From positions 1 through 34,079 of the forward strand of contig JBEKWN010000066.1 of assembly GCA_049513055.1 (NCBI GenBank): a DNA stretch of 34,079 nucleotides, written 5' to 3'. The notes under the pieces were generated by a model, which saw nothing but the letters and a program-made list of their open reading frames with translations, was not told where the DNA came from and did no database searches. Both the position numbers and the translations under genes were made by a program. The stretch is from UBA1163 sp049513055. GTDB taxonomy: Bacteria; Desulfobacterota; BSN033; UBA1163. How positions within the stretch are numbered: the first letter of the stretch is position 1; every line of letters starts with the position of its first letter. Positions 7,637-16,461 of the stretch are shown one piece after another.

Positions 7637-9163
7637 ATGATCAATAAGTTCATTTATTTTTTAAAAACATTTAATGAAAGGCAGATACTTCTGCTCCTCA
7701 TCGGGATCACATTTGCTTTAAGACTTTATGCCGTTTTAATGGCACAGGGAATTGCCTTCGATAGCGCTGCCTATGGTTTTATGGCAAGGTATTTTTTGAA
7801 GGGCGATTTTATAAAAGGATTATCTATACCGGGTCATCCTCTTTATCCATTATTGATGTCATTGTTTTCCCTGGATTCCACCCATGTTGAGATGGCAGGG
7901 AGACTCCTCTCTCTTTTTTTCGGGACTCTTACAATCATTCCACTCTTTTATTTAGTCAAAGAAGCCATTGGCCAAAAAGAAGCCATCTTTTCAGCACTTT
8001 TCTATTCTTTCCATCCCTACCTGGTTACTTATTCAGGAATGCTCATGACGGAAGCCACTTATTGGGGGTTGCTGGTTCTATCGGTGTATTTCTTCTGGAC
8101 AGGGCTAAAGAAAGAAAAAGTATGGAGGGCGATGTTATCAGGATTTTTTCTTGGTTTGGCCTATCAGACAAGACCGGAGGGGATTGGCTATGTTCTCGTT
8201 TACCTGATCTGGGCAGTCGTTGAGGGTGGTCTTAAAAAGAAATGGTTTAAGAGATCTATTTTTATTGGGGTCCTGATCCTAACCGTTTTTATTTTTGTCA
8301 TTCCCTATGTTATTTATATCCATCAAGAAACAGGCGATTGGTTGATTAGTAAGAAGGCCGTGGCAGTCCAATCCGATCTGTTAAAGGAGAACCCAGAGCA
8401 GGTCGATCCTTCAATCGGGATTGATCAAAATAAGCCCGTGAGCGGGGACTCTAAAATCCTCTGGATCACCCATAACATTATTCAATTTCTCCCTTCTGTG
8501 ACCTACCGCTATTTGAGGGCTTACCACTTTTCGTTATGGCTATTTTTATTTTTTGGGCTGATAAGGGTTAGGCGAAAGGGCATCGACTATGAATTGTTCA
8601 TCGCTTCCTTGGTTCTCTTTCATCTGGTTTCCTTGTCTACCTTTCTTCCTTCCACGATCCGTTTTTCAATCCCGGTCATTCCCCTTTCTCTTCTTTGGGC
8701 GGGGACAGGCCTCTTGGAGATGAAGAGATATTTGGAGAAAATTAAAGGAGCCAATGCAGAAAAGGTGATTTTCTTATTTGTTGCCCTTGTCGTTTTAAGT
8801 CAGTTGCCACAGAGTTTGAAACTGGAGAGAAGTTTTCGTGCAGGGCAGAAAAAGGTTGGACTGTGGTTAAAACAGAATACCCCGCCAGGTGCTATTATTA
8901 TGAGCAATAGTCCTCAGGAAGCATTTTATGCTGATCGAGAATGGATGATTATACCCCTAGGGATTTCTACACCTGGGAATCCTGGCAAATCCTATCACGA
9001 GATTATCGATTATGTAAAAACAAAAGGGGTTCGATATATTCTCGTCAATAAAAATACTCATGAAATGAACCCAGGCTTTATCGAATCCATTCAACCCACA
9101 GATTTAAAAGAAATTTTTAGAAGAGCCGATGGGGGATCCATTATTTACGAGGTGATTTATTGA
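7637..9163 (+). CDS. PMT/ArnT-type polytopic membrane glycosyltransferase (GT-C fold)
   Basis: A 508-residue membrane protein with about ten or more hydrophobic segments. The first loop has AFDSAAYGFMARYFLKGDF (about 39-57) with an acidic residue where GT-C enzymes such as ArnT and protein mannosyltransferases place their catalytic Asp. Further marks are PGHPLYPLLMSLF, AYQTRPEGIGYVLVYL and a soluble C-terminal domain of about 100 residues (LKQNTPPGAIIMSNSPQE). Such enzymes use polyprenyl-phosphate sugars on the periplasmic face. A DPM1-like GT2 in the same cluster (19167-19844) could supply such a donor, but that link is inferred. The 147-base gap upstream is AT-rich with no feature I can name. 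Confidence 0.8.
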   Translation: MINKFIYFLKTFNERQILLLLIGITFALRLYAVLMAQGIAFDSAAYGFMARYFLKGDFIKGLSIPGHPLYPLLMSLFSLDSTHVEMAGRLLSLFFGTLTIIPLFYLVKEAIGQKEAIFSALFYSFHPYLVTYSGMLMTEATYWGLLVLSVYFFWTGLKKEKVWRAMLSGFFLGLAYQTRPEGIGYVLVYLIWAVVEGGLKKKWFKRSIFIGVLILTVFIFVIPYVIYIHQETGDWLISKKAVAVQSDLLKENPEQVDPSIGIDQNKPVSGDSKILWITHNIIQFLPSVTYRYLRAYHFSLWLFLFFGLIRVRRKGIDYELFIASLVLFHLVSLSTFLPSTIRFSIPVIPLSLLWAGTGLLEMKRYLEKIKGANAEKVIFLFVALVVLSQLPQSLKLERSFRAGQKKVGLWLKQNTPPGAIIMSNSPQEAFYADREWMIIPLGISTPGNPGKSYHEIIDYVKTKGVRYILVNKNTHEMNPGFIESIQPTDLKEIFRRADGGSIIYEVIY

Positions 9164-10452
9164 AATTTTTGAGATTGGAAGATGAGTTTTTCAGACAGAC
9201 GGGCTTGATGTTCATCGGCATTGGCCTCTTCAACCTGTTCGGCCTCCTTTATCATTTCTTCATGTTAAGAATGCTTCCCCCCATCGATTACGGTCACCTC
9301 AATGCCCTGATTACACTTTTTATGATCATCTCTGTTCCTGCGAGTACTGTCCAGACGACGATAACCAAGTTCGTTTCCACTTTTCAGGCAAAGAATCAAT
9401 TGGACCGGGTGAAGAGCCTTTTACGTCACCTTTTCTTAGTGATGTTGGTGATAGGCCTCTCTCTGTTTCTATTGATCTCTCTGGGGAGTTCATTCATTTC
9501 CTCCTTTCTTCAGATTTCTTCTTATAGGTTGATTCTCCTTTTAGGAGCGAGTCTCTTTTTCGCCATGGTGATCCCAGTTCCGTGGGGTGGGCTTCAAGGG
9601 TTGCAAAAGTTTGGCTCCTTGGCTTTAAACCTCATCCTCAATGGGGGAAGTAAATGTATTCTGGGAATCGTGTTTGTTTCATTAGGCCTGGGGGTATCCG
9701 GAGCCCTGAGCGGTGTGGTCGTCTCATATTTGATCACCGTTATTCTATCCCATCTCATTTTAAAAATGAGCTTGAGCCAGGAGGAGAAGAGGGTCAATCC
9801 AGAGTTGAATCCTGTCGAGAGAAATGGCACCGATTTTTCAAAAGTATACACTTATTCTTTCCCTGTGGGGTTGACCTTATTGTGTTTTATGGCTCTTACG
9901 AATATCGATTTGATTTTGGTGAAACATTTTTTCCTGCCTATTGAGGCGGGTTATTATTCAATCGCCCAGATGGTAGGGAAAATTATTTTTATTTTTTCTT
10001 TCCCCATCGTAATGGTAATGTTCCCGAAGATCGCCTCACTGAGAATGGAAGATCAAGAGAAGAAAGCTCGTTCCATCTTAGGGGTTAGTTTGACCACAGG
10101 GGCTTTCCTCTGCGGTGGGGCTACCATCGTTAGCCTCCTCTTTCCCTCTCTCATCGTTCAATTCCTGAGTGGAGAAGTTTACTTGGAATGCGTTCCTTTG
10201 GTTGGACTCTTCTCTATCAATATGAGCATTTACTCTCTCAGCTTGATTTTGCTCTATTATCAACTCTCAATCGATCAAAAAGGGTTTCTCTATCCTCTCG
10301 TCCTCTGCACCCTGATCCAGAGTGGGTTGATTGTACTCTTTCACAAAAGCTTAATCCAGGTTCTTCTGATTGTGGGTCTCATCGGTCTCTGCCTCTTGGT
10401 GATCAACCTTTATTTGGCTTATGGCCCTCTTAAAAAAGATCGAAAAGAATGA
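9160..10452 (+). CDS. Polysaccharide flippase (Wzx-like, MOP superfamily)
   Basis: A 430-residue protein dominated by about 12 predicted transmembrane helices, beginning with RQTGLMFIGIGLFNLFGLLY and containing MALTNIDLILVKHFF, typical of the central helices of oligosaccharide flippases. It would move lipid-linked oligosaccharide from the cytoplasmic to the periplasmic leaflet. It starts with TTG that overlaps the stop of the PMT-type gene (TTGA), with GAGGTGA upstream as ribosome binding site, so the two membrane proteins are probably co-translated. No Wzy-type polymerase is evident next to it. Family assignment rests on topology and the helix patterns rather than on catalytic residues. Confidence 0.82.
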   Translation: MKFLRLEDEFFRQTGLMFIGIGLFNLFGLLYHFFMLRMLPPIDYGHLNALITLFMIISVPASTVQTTITKFVSTFQAKNQLDRVKSLLRHLFLVMLVIGLSLFLLISLGSSFISSFLQISSYRLILLLGASLFFAMVIPVPWGGLQGLQKFGSLALNLILNGGSKCILGIVFVSLGLGVSGALSGVVVSYLITVILSHLILKMSLSQEEKRVNPELNPVERNGTDFSKVYTYSFPVGLTLLCFMALTNIDLILVKHFFLPIEAGYYSIAQMVGKIIFIFSFPIVMVMFPKIASLRMEDQEKKARSILGVSLTTGAFLCGGATIVSLLFPSLIVQFLSGEVYLECVPLVGLFSINMSIYSLSLILLYYQLSIDQKGFLYPLVLCTLIQSGLIVLFHKSLIQVLLIVGLIGLCLLVINLYLAYGPLKKDRKE

Positions 10453-10521
10453 TTTATTTAAAACATCTTGAGATAAAGAGCATCGAATCATTTGAAATGC
10501 TTGATTCAAAATAGAGTAAAA

Positions 10522-11592
10522 ATGATGGATGAAATGCACCATTGGAAAGTTCGGGATGGAAACGAAAAGGATATGGAAGAAATTTTGTCCCTTAGGAGAG
10601 ATGCTTTTGGTGACACGGAAAAAGACAAATTAGATCCGAGGTTTTGGCAATGGGAATTCATGGAGGGGCCGGATGGAAGGGCCTTGATTTACATTGTCGA
10701 AGACAGAAATAAGATCGTTGGTCACTTTGCTGATATTCCCAGGCGATTTATCGTAGAAGGGGAAGTCGTTCTCGGAACTCTTTCGCTCGATCTGATGGTC
10801 CATCATGATTACTGGCGAAGAGGTATTTTCCAGGCGATGGGAAAATATGGAGCACAAAGAGTCAAGCAAAAGAACGCGCTTTTTTTGACCGCATTCCCCA
10901 TACGGCTGGAAACGATTCAGGGGTTAAAAAAAATTGGCTGGAAGGAAGTGGTGGAACTTCCAGTCCTGGTCTATCCCATAAAATTTAGTGGCATCGTAAA
11001 CCGATACCTCCATTTTTCACCCCTGGGGGTTTTTATAGGAGGGATGGCAAGGTTTTTCTATTTTCTTCTTTATGGATTAAAGAGAAGAAAAGAAATAGGA
11101 GGGGTTGAAATAGAAAAAGTAGGCCTTTTGGATGAACCATTCGATGGTTTCTGGCAAAAGGCGTTATCCCTTTATCCTATCCTGGGTATCCGCAATCGAA
11201 ATTATTTGACTTGGCGCTACTTTAAACATCCTACTCGAGACTATGTTATTTATCGAGCGATAAGAAATGGGGAGATGAGAGGGTATATTGTTTTAAGAAA
11301 AGTTGAGCTTCTCAACTTCAATAGTGCTGTCATCGTCGATTTATTGGCACTGGATGAAGCGGCCCTTAAAGCTTTGGTGAAAAGAGGGATTCAACATAGC
11401 CAACAAGAAGGGGTGGATCTCGTTGGCTTGATCGTCCCACAAGGTCATCTTTATTATAAGATCTTAAGGAAGATGGGGTTTTTTCCAAGCTTTAAAAAAT
11501 TTCTCTTTATGGTCTATCCCAATTCTGATAAGGAAATGATTCTTTCTCCGGAGAAATGGTATGTGAACTGGGGGGATACTGATGTCATTTGA
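10522..11592 (+). CDS. GNAT-family N-acyltransferase, large two-lobed type
   Basis: The N-terminal half is a GNAT domain: WKVRDGNEKDMEEILSL, then VVLGTLSLDLMVHHDYWRRG and IFQAMGKYGAQR, where RRGIFQA is the acetyl-CoA pyrophosphate-binding loop. The C-terminal half continues with LTWRYFKHPTRDYVIYRAIR and a second GNAT-like beta strand pattern, as in proteins often found in polysaccharide and lipid modification clusters. It may N-acylate an amino sugar. An in-frame TTG at 10492 lies upstream, but the ATG pair at 10522/10525 (or ATG 10534) is the better start; none has a strong ribosome binding site. Substrate unknown. Confidence 0.72.
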   Translation: MMDEMHHWKVRDGNEKDMEEILSLRRDAFGDTEKDKLDPRFWQWEFMEGPDGRALIYIVEDRNKIVGHFADIPRRFIVEGEVVLGTLSLDLMVHHDYWRRGIFQAMGKYGAQRVKQKNALFLTAFPIRLETIQGLKKIGWKEVVELPVLVYPIKFSGIVNRYLHFSPLGVFIGGMARFFYFLLYGLKRRKEIGGVEIEKVGLLDEPFDGFWQKALSLYPILGIRNRNYLTWRYFKHPTRDYVIYRAIRNGEMRGYIVLRKVELLNFNSAVIVDLLALDEAALKALVKRGIQHSQQEGVDLVGLIVPQGHLYYKILRKMGFFPSFKKFLFMVYPNSDKEMILSPEKWYVNWGDTDVI

Positions 11593-11654
11593 TCATTGAC
11601 CTATCCTGATTGTGGGTGATTAAAGGGGAAGATGGGCGGAGGCCTTCCGTTTGA

Positions 11655-12383
11655 ATGAAACATGTTAACAAGTCAATGATACGAAGTCGAAGATTCTTTA
11701 GTAAGATATCATTTCGTTTCCAAGATTTAATTAAAAAGAGTGATATCATAAATCAAATCAATATTATTAAGGCTGTTATTGAACCTCGGATAGGAGAAAG
11801 GGTGCTGGATGTAGGGAATGGCGGCGTGAGACAATTCTGTCCGCCACAAACCTCCTTTTATGTGGGTGTTGATTTCAGTTTCGAAATGTTGAGGGGGGGA
11901 GAAAATAGAACTTACTATAAGGTTTGCGGGGAGGCGATGAACCTACCTTTTAAGGAGGGGGGCTTCAATAGCATTTTATATTTCTATTTATTACACCATT
12001 TGGCCCAAGGGAGTATAGGGGCAACCATCGAAGAGGTAAAGAAAGCCTTAAAAGAAGGTTCCACCTGTTTGAAGGCAGGTGGCAATGTAATTATCACCGA
12101 GACCTGCATTTCCTCTTTTCTGGAGAAGGTGGAGAGGACTTTCTTTTACATTCTCAGAGTCTTTTTGTTCTTTACGAAGCAACCAGAGGTTTTTTTCTTC
12201 TCCGCTGAAACACTCACTCGAATTTTGGCCGAATGTGGTTACGGAGAAATTAAGACTTGGAAGGTCTCCGTAGAGGAAGAAAATCCACGGAAGTGGGTCC
12301 CTATTTCAATTGGTTTTCCCAATCTAAAAATCCCGAGGTGGATAAATCCTTCGAGATGCATGATCTTCGAGGCAAGGAATTAA
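11655..12383 (+). CDS. Class I SAM-dependent methyltransferase
   Basis: Motif I is present as ERVLDVGNGGVRQF, a slight variant of the DxGxGxG loop. Then come YVGVDFSFEMLRGG for the ribose-binding acid, EAMNLPFKEGGFNSILYFYLLHHL for motif II with an LHH signature, and LKAGGNVIITETCI for motif III. The C-terminus includes hydrophobic FFYILRVFLFFTKQP, which may lie along the membrane. ATG 11655 is directly preceded by an in-frame stop, so it is the earliest start; GGAGG at 11637-11641 is rather far upstream. It is not close to the paralogous pair at 1058-3659. The target, perhaps a sugar hydroxyl, is unknown. Confidence 0.75.
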   Translation: MKHVNKSMIRSRRFFSKISFRFQDLIKKSDIINQINIIKAVIEPRIGERVLDVGNGGVRQFCPPQTSFYVGVDFSFEMLRGGENRTYYKVCGEAMNLPFKEGGFNSILYFYLLHHLAQGSIGATIEEVKKALKEGSTCLKAGGNVIITETCISSFLEKVERTFFYILRVFLFFTKQPEVFFFSAETLTRILAECGYGEIKTWKVSVEEENPRKWVPISIGFPNLKIPRWINPSRCMIFEARN

Positions 12384-12404
12384 GCTTTCATTAGAGGGGC
12401 TTGA

Positions 12405-13244
12405 ATGGAAAAGATTAATGCATTGTCCATTGATTTAGAGGAATGGTACCACTCAGAATTGGTGGAAGGAAGAAGATCTTCTTTCTCGCAGGTCGAAGAA
12501 GCTACGGCACCCATTCTTGACCTGCTGGACCGATATCAAACGAAAGCCTCCTTCTTTGTTGTGGGGGAGGTAGCGGAGCAGAATCCTCGTCTCATTCAGT
12601 CAATCTTCGAGAGAGGGCATGAGATTGGTTGTCATACTTTTTCCCACACCCTTTTATGGAAATTAAGTGAGCCTCTCTTTCGAAAAGAATTGGAGCATTT
12701 TCATTCTGTCATGGAAAAGATTCTTGGAAAGGTTGAGATTAAAGGGTTTCGCGCCCCTTGTTTTTCTCTCGATAACCGTAACAAATGGGCTCTTAAGGTT
12801 CTCTTGGATTTTGGGTACCAATATGATGCAAGTATTTTCCCTTTAAAAATAAATCCTCTTTATGGAGTAAGTGGAGCACCCACTCGACCTTACCGTATCT
12901 CTTTTGAAGATGTAAGAAAGGAGGACCCTCAGAGTCCTCTTATGGAGTTTCCACTATGCCCATTGATGATTGGAGGGTTAAAGATTCCTATTTCGGGGGG
13001 ATTTTACCTGAGAGCTTTGCCATCCTTTTTCCTTTACTGGGGATTGAAAAGAATCAATCGATCCCAACCTTTCTTGGTCTATTTTCACCCCTGGGAGGGT
13101 TACGAAAAGACGCCTCGATTTAAACTCCCTCTTTACAATCGTGTGATTTCATACTACGGTATTTCTTCTGCATTGAAGAAATTTGAATTTCTTTTAAAAC
13201 ATTTCAAGTTTACGAGAGTAGATCAAATCCTCGAATTAAAATAG
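12405..13244 (+). CDS. Polysaccharide deacetylase with C-terminal DUF3473-like region
   Basis: A NodB-homology domain (carbohydrate esterase 4): LSIDLEEWYHSEL (7-19) supplies the Asp motif; KASFFVVGEVAEQNPRLIQ is the core strand; RGHEIGCHTFSHTLLWKL gives the HxxxH metal site; FRAPCFSLDNRNKWAL is the R-A-P motif. The C-terminal part with PISGGFYLRALPSFFLYWGL and VYFHPWEGYE resembles the DUF3473 extension seen in deacetylases of PEP-CTERM/exosortase-linked polysaccharide loci. It removes N- or O-acetyl groups from a glycan. There is no signal peptide, so it may act on a lipid-linked precursor in the cytoplasm. No exosortase gene is visible in this window. Confidence 0.88.
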   Translation: MEKINALSIDLEEWYHSELVEGRRSSFSQVEEATAPILDLLDRYQTKASFFVVGEVAEQNPRLIQSIFERGHEIGCHTFSHTLLWKLSEPLFRKELEHFHSVMEKILGKVEIKGFRAPCFSLDNRNKWALKVLLDFGYQYDASIFPLKINPLYGVSGAPTRPYRISFEDVRKEDPQSPLMEFPLCPLMIGGLKIPISGGFYLRALPSFFLYWGLKRINRSQPFLVYFHPWEGYEKTPRFKLPLYNRVISYYGISSALKKFEFLLKHFKFTRVDQILELK

Positions 13245-13323
13245 GGAGAAAAAACAATCCCATGTGTTTATTAGGTATTAACCTCTTCTTGGCTGATGTT
13301 CAAAGCTGAAAGGTTGTGCATGG

Positions 13324-14355
13324 ATGACTAACCAGGACTCGCCCCTCATCAGCGTGGTGGTTCTTAACTGGAATGGATATCAAGTGCTGGACAATTGTTT
13401 AAAATCTCTCTATGATCAGACCTATCAACCTTTAGAAATTATTGTGGTGGATAATGCGTCCACCGATGGTTCAGTAGATTTCTTGAAGGAGAAATTCCAG
13501 GATGTCGATTTAATTATAAATGAAAGAAACCTGGGCTTTGGCGCAGGAAATAATATCGGGATTCAGGCGTCTCAGGGTAGCTATATCATGATTTTAAATA
13601 ATGATACCCGGTTGGATCCAAAATGTGTTGAGGAGTTGAAGAGATCGATTGAGAAAGATAAAGGCTATGGGGCTTGCGCTTCTAAAATCCTTTTGGAAAA
13701 TAAGCCTGACGTCATTGATGGGGTGGGTATTGTGGTTTGTCCGGATGGACTTTCCTTCGGTAGGGGAAGGCTTGAAAATAGGGGACGATATGATGTAGAG
13801 GAGGAAATATTCTTCGCCAGTGATTGTGCTTGTCTCTATCGACGAGAGATGTTAGACGACATCGGTTTGTATGATGAAGATTTCTTTGCTTATGCAGATG
13901 AGACGGATATGGGGTGGAGGGCACAGCTGGCGGGATGGAAATGCATTTATAGCCCGAAAGCCATTGTTTATCATTTACATTCAACCAGCTCCGGAGGAAG
14001 GGTTTCTTCTTTTAAGGCTCTTTTGGTTGAGAGGAACCGGATATGGGTAGCTCTGAAGAATTTTCCCCTTTCCCTAATCATTTTTGGTCAGCTTTATACG
14101 CTGTGGCGATATGTCTTTCAGGCTTACGGTGCCTTGAGGGGCAAAGGTGCGGCAGGGCGATTCACAAGTGATTTTTCCAAAGCCGAACTCGTCAAGATAT
14201 TACTTAAAGCATACCTCTCTGCATGTAAACAGGTTCCATTGATGCTCAAAAAGAGGAAAATGATCCAACAGAAGAAACGCATTACCAACCGAGAGATTTA
14301 TCGATTGATTAAACGATATGGAATTTCCGCAAGAGAAATTGCCTTGAGTGAGTGA
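13324..14355 (+). CDS. Glycosyltransferase family 2 (rhamnosyltransferase-like)
   Basis: A GT-A enzyme with ISVVVLNWNGYQVLDNCL, IIVVDNASTDGSVDFL, NLGFGAGNNIGIQ, IMILNNDTRLDP (DxD region) and YADETDMGWRAQLAGWK containing the catalytic acid. About 100 C-terminal residues include a hydrophobic, aromatic section (IIFGQLYTLWRYVFQAYGAL) that could sit on the membrane, then a very basic tail. It resembles the GT2 at 3668-4615 in layout but is clearly a different subgroup. The next gene begins very close by, so it is probably co-transcribed with the aminotransferase. The sugar donor is not deducible. Confidence 0.87.
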   Translation: MTNQDSPLISVVVLNWNGYQVLDNCLKSLYDQTYQPLEIIVVDNASTDGSVDFLKEKFQDVDLIINERNLGFGAGNNIGIQASQGSYIMILNNDTRLDPKCVEELKRSIEKDKGYGACASKILLENKPDVIDGVGIVVCPDGLSFGRGRLENRGRYDVEEEIFFASDCACLYRREMLDDIGLYDEDFFAYADETDMGWRAQLAGWKCIYSPKAIVYHLHSTSSGGRVSSFKALLVERNRIWVALKNFPLSLIIFGQLYTLWRYVFQAYGALRGKGAAGRFTSDFSKAELVKILLKAYLSACKQVPLMLKKRKMIQQKKRITNREIYRLIKRYGISAREIALSE

Positions 14356-14366
14356 TTGGGGGATCA

Positions 14367-15485
14367 ATGATACCTGTGTTCAAACCTTCATTCGGGGAAG
14401 AAGAATTGGAAGCCCTACAGGAACCTTTCAAAACAGGATGGATCGGTTTGGGTCCGATGACCAGAGAGTTTGAAAAAAGGTTTGCGGAATATATCGGGAC
14501 AAGGTTTGCAGTGGCTGTCAACTCAGGAACCGCTGCCCTCCACCTGGCCTTAAAGGTTCTCAACATCGAGGGGATGGAAGTCATTACCACGCCCATGACC
14601 TTTATCTCTACAAACCATGCGATTCTCTACAATGGCGGAATCCCAGTGTTCGTAGATATCGAACCAGATACTCTTAATATTAATCCCACGGAGATCGAGA
14701 AGAATATTACTCCAAAGACAAAAGTCCTGCTGGTTGTCCACTATGGCGGGCATGCCTGCGATATGGATTCAATCTTGGGAATAGCAAAAGAAAAAAATAT
14801 TTCTGTTGTTGAGGATACAGCACACGGTTGTGGCGGGGAATATAAAGGGCAAAAATTGGGCTTCTTGGGAGATTTCGGCTGCTTCAGTTTTCATGCAGTG
14901 AAGAATATGTCAACCGGTGAAGGAGGGATGATCACCACCGATGATCCGGAATTATATAGGCGACTACTCAAGCTGAGATGGATGGGAATTTCCAAAGATA
15001 CCTGGTCCAGAGAAGAAAAGGATGAAAAATACTCATGGTATTATAATGTGGATGAAGTGGGTTTCAAATACCATATGAATGATATCCCCGCCGCCATCGG
15101 TCTTGTTCAACTTAAAAAACTGGAGAAGATGAATCGGAGACGAAAAGAGATTACAGAAAGATATAATGAAGGCCTCAAAAGTTTAAAATGGCTTGAAACT
15201 CCTGTCATCAGACCCTATGCAAAACCTTCCCATCACAATTATGTGATTAAAGTCGAGAAGAGAGATCAACTCAATATTTATTTACAAGAGAAAGGGATTT
15301 CGACAGGGGTTCACTATATCCCGAATAATCACTATGAGATGTATCGTTCTTTCAGGGGTGATACGCCTATCTCAGATTTCGTCTGGAAAAAATTATTAAC
15401 TCTTCCGCTCTTTCCTGACCTGAAGGATGAGGAGGTTGATTTCATCATTCATGAGATCAAGGAGTTTGGGAAGAAAGAGTATTGA
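14367..15485 (+). CDS. DegT/DnrJ/EryC1-family PLP aminotransferase of nucleotide sugars
   Basis: A fold-type I aminotransferase that adds an amino group to a keto sugar nucleotide. It begins MIPVFKPSFGEEELEAL; substrate and cofactor motifs are AVNSGTAALHLALKVL, TTPMTFISTNHAILYNG, VVEDTAHGCGGEYKG and FHAVKNMSTGEGGMITTDD, where the Lys near residue 178 forms the Schiff base with PLP. An earlier in-frame GTG at 14352 overlaps the previous gene, but ATG 14367 has GGGGGA just upstream and gives the family N-terminus. It could provide the missing WbpE step for the wbpB/D/I-like module 8 kb upstream, or serve an ArnB/PerA-like 4-amino sugar; sequence leaves both open. Confidence 0.9.
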   Translation: MIPVFKPSFGEEELEALQEPFKTGWIGLGPMTREFEKRFAEYIGTRFAVAVNSGTAALHLALKVLNIEGMEVITTPMTFISTNHAILYNGGIPVFVDIEPDTLNINPTEIEKNITPKTKVLLVVHYGGHACDMDSILGIAKEKNISVVEDTAHGCGGEYKGQKLGFLGDFGCFSFHAVKNMSTGEGGMITTDDPELYRRLLKLRWMGISKDTWSREEKDEKYSWYYNVDEVGFKYHMNDIPAAIGLVQLKKLEKMNRRRKEITERYNEGLKSLKWLETPVIRPYAKPSHHNYVIKVEKRDQLNIYLQEKGISTGVHYIPNNHYEMYRSFRGDTPISDFVWKKLLTLPLFPDLKDEEVDFIIHEIKEFGKKEY

Positions 15486-16450
15486 TGGAGCATGTAAATT
15501 GCCATCTTTGCGGGCTGGATGACACAGAGGTTCTTTTCCGAAAGAAAGATAAGCTCGGTATTACAGATGATGAATTTCATGTGGTGGAGTGCAGAAGATG
15601 CGGCCTTCTCTACGTGAACCCAAGGCCTACCGAGGCAGAGATAGGAAAATTCTATCCAGAAACCTATTCCTGGAAGGAGACACTGGAGGCAGACTCATTT
15701 CTTACAAAATGGGTGAGGAGGTTGGAGAAAGGTTATCGCTATCATCTATTAAGAGATGAGGTTTCAAAGGTTGCAAAATTTACGGGGAGGTCCTTCGGGA
15801 AGGTTTTAGATATCGGGTGTGGTACGGGCGATCGGCTTGATGTATTTAGCAGTAAAGGATTTGAAACTTACGGCATTGAGATTTCCGATTCGGCAAGCTA
15901 TGCTAAAGATTATCTGAAACTGAATGTCATGAGAGGCGATCTGTTTTCAGCAAGTTTTCCAGATCGATTCTTCGATATTGTGACTTTATATAATGTTTTA
16001 GAACATACCCATAATCCAACGAGGGTTTGCGATGAAATTCATAGAATTTTAAAGGACGGGGGTTTTCTGATCATTCAGGTTCCGAACAAGGATTCTTTGC
16101 AATATAAAATTTTCAAAGAGAAATGGGCAGCCTTCGATGTTCCCAGAGACCTCTATTATTTTGGGGTAGAAATACTCAGGTCATTATTAGAAAAGGCTGG
16201 ATTTACTGTGACGAAGATGGATCATTTTATGAACTGGTGGCATCCACCCACCTTTGTGATCTCTCTTTTCCCCAACCTCGATCCCCAAAAGTCTTGGGGA
16301 GAGGAGCGTCAAGGGAAAAGTCCTGTGCTTCAGAGAGTGGCCTGGATATTATGTACTCTCTTGGCGGGTCCCTTCACCCAGTTGGAAAGCAGTTTAGGAC
16401 GAGGAGCCATGATTACCAGTTATTGGAAAAAAGATGGATTAAAATATTAA
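15485..16450 (+). CDS. SAM-dependent methyltransferase with N-terminal zinc ribbon
   Basis: Two CxxC pairs (HVNCHLCG at the N-terminus and VECRRCGLLYVNPRP near residue 37) form a zinc ribbon that introduces a class I methyltransferase, an architecture common in polysaccharide and nucleotide-sugar clusters. Motif I is VLDIGCGTGDRLDVF near residue 107; GIEISDSA is strand 2; FFDIVTLYNVLEHTHNP is motif II with LEH; ILKDGGFLIIQVPN is motif III. It overlaps the aminotransferase stop (TGATG). The pairing suggests it modifies the aminated sugar or a downstream product, although this is inference. A TTG at 15482 is possible but less likely. Confidence 0.85.
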   Translation: MEHVNCHLCGLDDTEVLFRKKDKLGITDDEFHVVECRRCGLLYVNPRPTEAEIGKFYPETYSWKETLEADSFLTKWVRRLEKGYRYHLLRDEVSKVAKFTGRSFGKVLDIGCGTGDRLDVFSSKGFETYGIEISDSASYAKDYLKLNVMRGDLFSASFPDRFFDIVTLYNVLEHTHNPTRVCDEIHRILKDGGFLIIQVPNKDSLQYKIFKEKWAAFDVPRDLYYFGVEILRSLLEKAGFTVTKMDHFMNWWHPPTFVISLFPNLDPQKSWGEERQGKSPVLQRVAWILCTLLAGPFTQLESSLGRGAMITSYWKKDGLKY

Positions 16451-16461
16451 AAGGATATTTT

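Noticed and set aside
16123..16461. Upstream extension of the beta-helix acyltransferase frame
   Set aside because: It overlaps the methyltransferase gene, reads as low-quality protein, and ATG 16462 has a good ribosome binding site and the right family length.
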